Shown in pieces: positions 28,253 to 32,121 of a stretch of 32,121 nucleotides of DNA. The notes below the pieces were generated by a model. It did not search any database, was not told the origin of the DNA, and saw only the letters and a program-made list of their open reading frames with translations. Within the stretch, counting starts at the first letter, position 1. Every line of letters begins with the position of its first letter. Both the position numbers and the translations under genes were made by a program. Origin of the DNA: Clostridiales bacterium (GTDB lineage Bacteria > Bacillota > Clostridia > Christensenellales > JAISNN01); the NCBI GenBank assembly GCA_031273825.1, contig JAISRB010000095.1:1-32121 (forward strand), written 5' to 3'.

Positions 28253-28324
28253 GAAAAATTTATGTGAAATTCAAAAGATTTTGCACCGAAAGTTCAGATT
28301 TTTTTTGCCGCGCGCAATCGGACG

Positions 28325-28462
28325 TCAAAGAGCGGCCGCATCCTTTGATTCGCTGTCCTTAAGGACGTTGCAAATATCAACTACGGAAAAGTACCGTTCC
28401 TCTTTTTCCGCATCCCAATGAGAACGGATATTTTTGTTTTCAAAGATTTTTATGTTGCTCAT
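28325..28462 (-). pseudogene. Truncated BRO-N / phage antirepressor-like fragment (45 codons)
   Basis: Manual translation: MSNIKIFENKNIRSHWDAEKEERYFSVVDICNVLKDSESKDAAAL*, with AGGAGAAAG RBS; resembles the first about 35 residues of BRO-N proteins, then stops. Confidence 0.7.
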
Positions 28463-28531
28463 AGCTTTCTCCTAATAGCTTCAATTTTCTTTATTTCCTT
28501 TTTTCTATGCGCCGAATGCAAAAGAAACAAA

Positions 28532-28963
28532 TTAAGCTTGCCTGCCGCCTGCCCCGTTCGTTCGTCTTATTATAAACTTAACAGGCGAGCCTATCGACGT
28601 TTCCGTCTTGATAAAAGCGGCGTTTTCTCCGCATATGACGATAGAGGGCGACATATTATCCATGGCGATTTGCAAGGCTTTGTCAAACGGCTCAAATGTT
28701 CCGTCATATTGATTTTCCGTTATAATATAGCAATTATTGTTTATATCAAAATATTTTGATATACTTGTTTTTATCTCGGCATAAGTAAGCCGCGGACTTC
28801 GTTCCGCAATATATTTCGGATTTATTATATTGTCCGCGTTATGAGCAAAGCGATGCGCCGCGTCGATACGCTTGTTTTTAGAGAACAATTCAAAGAGCAA
28901 TCTATCTTGCGCCGGCTTTTCAATGAATGTCCTAACAAATTTTTCCTCAATTAATCTATCCAT
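28532..28963 (-). CDS. Hypothetical protein (small soluble; accessory)
   Basis: 143 aa, MDRLIEEKFVRTFIEKPAQDRLLFELFSKNKRIDAAHRF...; GENAAFIKTETSIGSPVKFIIRR. No antisense ORF gives a better alternative. Confidence 0.65.
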   Translation of the reverse strand: MDRLIEEKFVRTFIEKPAQDRLLFELFSKNKRIDAAHRFAHNADNIINPKYIAERSPRLTYAEIKTSISKYFDINNNCYIITENQYDGTFEPFDKALQIAMDNMSPSIVICGENAAFIKTETSIGSPVKFIIRRTNGAGGRQA

Positions 28964-29023
28964 ACAATCACTCGCTATTGTCCTCTACGATTAGCTACTT
29001 AAGTTATTAGTTTGCCATAAACG

Positions 29024-29497
29024 CTAATCCCCGCACCAACGGTTCACAACCTCCGTTCTTTTTTGAATAAACGCTCCGTAAGTCTCCAACTCTCCTTTTA
29101 AAGAATGGCTACAAGCGGCAATATCCTTTTCTAAAACGGTTAACTCGTTTGATAAAAATATGCCCGCTTTAAAAATATCATCATTGGTTATTTTGTCATG
29201 AAACATAATCACGGCTCTCCAATAGCTTGCTTTAAATATTTTATCTGCTATTGCATGGCGATTCCCATTATTTGTTTGGACAAGAGACCGGCTCATAATA
29301 AAATCCTCGTTAGCCACTTCAAAAGATGTATATACTATGATTTCCTTTCCTTTTTTTATATAATGAACCTCGTCCGATATAAGATCGGAATAAACTTTTT
29401 TGCGATCCGAATAAACCCTTCTGCAAAAACCGTTTTTCTTTAAAAAGTCAAAGTTCATTTTTATCAGAGACAAATTGCTAATAATCGTTTCCCCCAT
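29024..29497 (-). CDS. Hypothetical protein (small soluble; accessory)
   Basis: 157 aa, ...MNFDFLKKNGFCRRVYSDRKKVYSDLISDEVHYIKKGKEIIVYTSFEV...; AT-richer than the surrounding core genes. Start may be MNFDFLKK. Confidence 0.6.
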   Translation of the reverse strand: MGETIISNLSLIKMNFDFLKKNGFCRRVYSDRKKVYSDLISDEVHYIKKGKEIIVYTSFEVANEDFIMSRSLVQTNNGNRHAIADKIFKASYWRAVIMFHDKITNDDIFKAGIFLSNELTVLEKDIAACSHSLKGELETYGAFIQKRTEVVNRWCGD

Positions 29498-29549
29498 ATC
29501 GTTTTTTATCGCTCCAACCTTTTCAACCGCCCGGTTTTATCATAGGAAT

Positions 29550-30104
29550 TTACACGGTTTTTATCTTTTTCTTATAATTATTATGATTATATAGCAGTTC
29601 AATATCTTTATTTTCACAGCCGCCGTATTTTATTGAGGAAATATCCGATATCGAAAACAAGCAAACCCCGTCCGGCTCGCCGAAGTAATTTACCGATTCA
29701 ATTTCGCAAATATCTTGCTCTATATCCGCATTCGACACAATTCCCGTCACGTCTCTTTTATTGCTTTCTAACAACTGAACGTCAATTATCCTTTTATTAT
29801 TTTTTGCCGATAATAACAATTCAAGCAGAATATCTTGACTGTTAAATTCATGTTCAAAAAGCTTTACGTTCTTTAATTTGATGAACCTTTCTATTTTGCC
29901 GTTATACTCCGTATGCTTTTCAATTCTCACAATACTATTGATTTTGTATAACGTCAAACCGCTCTCCTCGCCCGTCGGCTCGACTCCGCTTATGATGACA
30001 TTATCATCGTCTACGGCAATGATTTTTCCTACTCCGAAGTTTTCGCTGTCTAAATCGGTATAAATGGCGACAAACTCTCCTATTTTTAATGCTTTTTTGT
30101 TCAT
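29550..30104 (-). CDS. Hypothetical protein, duplicated small beta-domain, paralogue of 30172..30708
   Basis: 184 aa; two related halves, VAIYTDLDSENFGVGKIIAVDDDNVIISGVEPTGEESGLTLYKINSIVRIE and IDVQLLESNKRDVTGIVSNADIEQDICEIESVNYFGEPDGVCLFSISDISSIKY. Confidence 0.65.
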   Translation of the reverse strand: MNKKALKIGEFVAIYTDLDSENFGVGKIIAVDDDNVIISGVEPTGEESGLTLYKINSIVRIEKHTEYNGKIERFIKLKNVKLFEHEFNSQDILLELLLSAKNNKRIIDVQLLESNKRDVTGIVSNADIEQDICEIESVNYFGEPDGVCLFSISDISSIKYGGCENKDIELLYNHNNYKKKIKTV

Positions 30105-30171
30105 TATAGTATCTTAGCCCCTTTTTTTATTAGTTTTACTTTTATTATTCGTCTCCCGATAACAATTATCT

Positions 30172-30708
30172 TTAATCGTTTAGCTTCGACAAAAGTTCTA
30201 TCTTTCTTTCGTCGGACGAATCACAGGATATATGGCTGATTCTATTGATTTCTATAAAGGCTTCGCCGTCGGGCTTTCCGGCTTCCGTAACTAAAAAGAC
30301 GCGCGCTATTTTGTCTCCGGCGTCCTTTATAAAGCCGATGATATTCTTATTTCCGCTTTCATACAATTCTATAGCGCAAACCTTTTTTTCTTTTAACGCA
30401 AAGAGCAACAAAGAACGTGTCATACCGCAACCACATTCTATCTCCCGATATTTTTGCCGCCCGTAATATTCAAGCAACCGCCGTATATTGGTTATATACT
30501 CATTTTTTATTTCGATATTAAAAACCTTTTCAATCGGCTTGCACAAAACGCCGTCAGCTTTCCCGTATTGATCTATACTTTCCAATAAAAAAAACGTCTC
30601 GTCGCAATCTAAAACATATCCGACGGAAAATTTACTTGTATCGTCCGCATCGGTATAGACTCCGCAAAGCTCTCTTGTTTTTATCATATCTTTTAGTATT
30701 TTTATCAT
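30172..30708 (-). CDS. Hypothetical protein, duplicated small beta-domain, paralogue of 29550..30104
   Basis: 178 aa; CGVYTDADDTSKFSVGYVLDCDETFFLLESIDQYGKADGVLCKPIEKVFNIEI and CAIELYESGNKNIIGFIKDAGDKIARVFLVTEAGKPDGEAFIEINRISHISC. Confidence 0.65.
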   Translation of the reverse strand: MIKILKDMIKTRELCGVYTDADDTSKFSVGYVLDCDETFFLLESIDQYGKADGVLCKPIEKVFNIEIKNEYITNIRRLLEYYGRQKYREIECGCGMTRSLLLFALKEKKVCAIELYESGNKNIIGFIKDAGDKIARVFLVTEAGKPDGEAFIEINRISHISCDSSDERKIELLSKLND

Positions 30709-30754
30709 AGTTTCTCCGTTTAATTATCGCCGCCGACAAACAATCGGCTACATT

Positions 30755-30868
30755 TTAACTCCCATATAACACGCCTTGCAACTCTCGCGCAAGCCAAAAC
30801 TCATAACCGCTCTCGTCTACGCGCTTTATATCCTCAAATTTCTTTGCTTGCCGCTTTTCTAATTCCAT
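30755..30868 (-). pseudogene. Truncated DinD-like (DNA-damage-inducible protein D) fragment (37 codons)
   Basis: Manual translation: MELEKRQAKKFEDIKRVDESGYEFWLARELQGVLYGS*; matches the N-terminal DinD pattern (FEDIK..DE.G.E.W.ARELQ..L.Y) then ends. Confidence 0.65.
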
Positions 30869-30966
30869 ATTTTTATTATACCTTGTTTTCTTGCGAAAAG
30901 TCAATTAAAGCGTCGCCGCAAAAACTCAAATTTCAGAGCAAACGCATTTTCATGCGTTCGCCCCGC

Positions 30967-31920
30967 TCAAATTTTATTTAAATATTCCGTCGCTATAGTC
31001 GCATAAAAGTCTATCATAGCCTCGTCCAAAAAGTTGTCGTTTTTGGAATGAGTGTCGGACAGCTTGGTCAGGGCTTTTATCGCCGATTTTGACGTCGAGA
31101 TAAAGGTCACGGCGCGTATATCCGAAAAAGGCATGGAATCCGTCGGCAGCAGCGGCGTTTTGTAGACGGATATAACCGCGTCTTTCGGCGCGACGGCTTT
31201 GATTTCATTCGCGACCGACAGACCGTCTTGGTTGTGGGTATAGATGCAGATATCCTTGTCGCGGCCGCCTACGCAGTCAAAATTCAGCAAAATCTTTTTT
31301 GAATATTCCGCTCTTCCCGATTCGGCGATCAACCGTTTTTTTAATTTTTTAGAGCCGAGCGTGCCGTTTTCCTCGTCGTCAAAAAATACAAAACAGATTT
31401 TTTCAAAAAGCTCCGGGTTGCTCTTTGACAGTCTGTCGGCGACGTCGAGGAGCGCGATACAGCCGCTCGTGTTGTCGTTAAAGTTAAATTTGTTGTCAAA
31501 TATAAAGCTAAAAGCCGTGTATACTCCGCAAGTCGCAAAGAATAACGCCGCGTAAGGCCACCCCAAAAACACGCCCGAAAGCGTCGTTCCCGCTATGACA
31601 AACGCTATTATGCACGACATGACGGCGATATCGCCTATTATTCCGGCGCGGTTGGTGACAAATACGGGCGGCATGGTCAAGCCGCTTTTTGACGTGTCAT
31701 AATGCGCGGTCAAGAGAACCTCGGCTTTTTTTTCGTCGCCGAATATGAGGTTCGTCGTCTTTTCAAAGCCGCCGTCGGCTCTGCCCGATATGCCGCGCTC
31801 CGACATATATTCCTTTATGTAATTAAAAAATTCGCGTTTTACTTCGGGCTTTCTCCTGACGCGAAACCGTTCGTCCTCGCATAGATCGCGGTTTAGCTTT
31901 TTGATATTTTCATTCGGCAT
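30967..31920 (-). CDS. M28-family peptidase with membrane segments
   Basis: Likely start MPNENIKKLNRDL at 31920 with AAGGAGAAAG upstream; TAHYDTSKSG, two TM segments, FNDNTSGCIALLDVADRL, VFFDDEENGTLGSK, LLPTDSMPFSDIRAVTFIS, DTHSKNDNF. Track start 32112 is in the preceding gene region. Confidence 0.85.
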   Translation of the reverse strand: MPNENIKKLNRDLCEDERFRVRRKPEVKREFFNYIKEYMSERGISGRADGGFEKTTNLIFGDEKKAEVLLTAHYDTSKSGLTMPPVFVTNRAGIIGDIAVMSCIIAFVIAGTTLSGVFLGWPYAALFFATCGVYTAFSFIFDNKFNFNDNTSGCIALLDVADRLSKSNPELFEKICFVFFDDEENGTLGSKKLKKRLIAESGRAEYSKKILLNFDCVGGRDKDICIYTHNQDGLSVANEIKAVAPKDAVISVYKTPLLPTDSMPFSDIRAVTFISTSKSAIKALTKLSDTHSKNDNFLDEAMIDFYATIATEYLNKI

Positions 31921-31949
31921 ATTTTTCTTTCTCCTTGCATGTCGTTTTT

Positions 31950-32121
31950 TTAAAAGCATTCCTTTTTTATTTTTTCGTATTCCGCGGCCTCCGCGTCCGT
32001 CAAGCCCGACTCCTCCCCGCTCTTTTCGACGGTCAGAAGCCTTGTGACAAAACGGCTTCTTTCGGGGCTTATTTTTAGGCGCGTCGATATAAAAAACGAC
32101 GCCGCCACGCAAACTACCAGC
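31950..32121 (-). CDS. C-terminal fragment of a preceding gene, probably a membrane protein (partial)
   Basis: Manual translation: LVVCVAASFFISTRLKISPERSRFVTRLLTVEKSGEESGLTDAEAAEYEKIKKECF*; open to the window edge, ends just before the M28 RBS. Confidence 0.5.
   Translation of the reverse strand, partial: LVVCVAASFFISTRLKISPERSRFVTRLLTVEKSGEESGLTDAEAAEYEKIKKECF

Noticed and set aside
28325-30868. Intact prophage
   Set aside because: Only two truncated antirepressor-like fragments; no integrase, structural, lysis or replication genes.
30922-30970. AACGCAT-tttc-ATGCGTT hairpin with GAGC/GCTC flanks as an M28 gene terminator; a similar GCGCAT-attc-ATGCGC hairpin at about 5918..5933
   Set aside because: Not followed by a clear T run; too weak to call, though a small dispersed hairpin remains possible.

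Overview
The window is a dense, almost entirely minus-strand chromosomal segment. It looks like a GC-rich, clostridial-type Gram-positive (Firmicutes) genome, possibly from an uncultured lineage. Reading in the direction of transcription (high to low coordinates), it contains: the 3' end of a membrane protein gene and an M28 peptidase; a small accessory island (28.3-30.9 kb) of short uncharacterised genes, bracketed by truncated BRO-N-like and DinD-like remnants; a seven-gene block (28.2-21.7 kb) comprising D-amino acid aminotransferase, DUF4392, pxpB, pxpC, DUF1445, pxpA and alr, which reads as a D-glutamate/5-oxoproline module with a split D-glutamate cyclase; gap; a second M28-type membrane peptidase; a stand-alone YhcG/DUF1016 PDDEXK nuclease gene flanked by imperfect direct repeats and a dense cluster of palindromes; glgB-glgC; a degenerate alpha/beta-hydrolase-like gene; lepB; a DUF624-like membrane protein; a methyltransferase; hslO; TPR and HEAT-like proteins; an HD hydrolase; an alpha/beta hydrolase; recX; a P1-family (DmpA-like) peptidase; an NAD(P)HX dehydratase; and hisZ-hisG. 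I found no rRNA, tRNA or CRISPR. The most interesting candidates are the D-Glu/5-oxoproline operon, the island of paralogous duplicated-domain proteins between phage-antirepressor-like fragments, the palindromic repeat families, and a near-perfect palindrome over the gap promoter. All assignments come from reading motifs; no database search was run.
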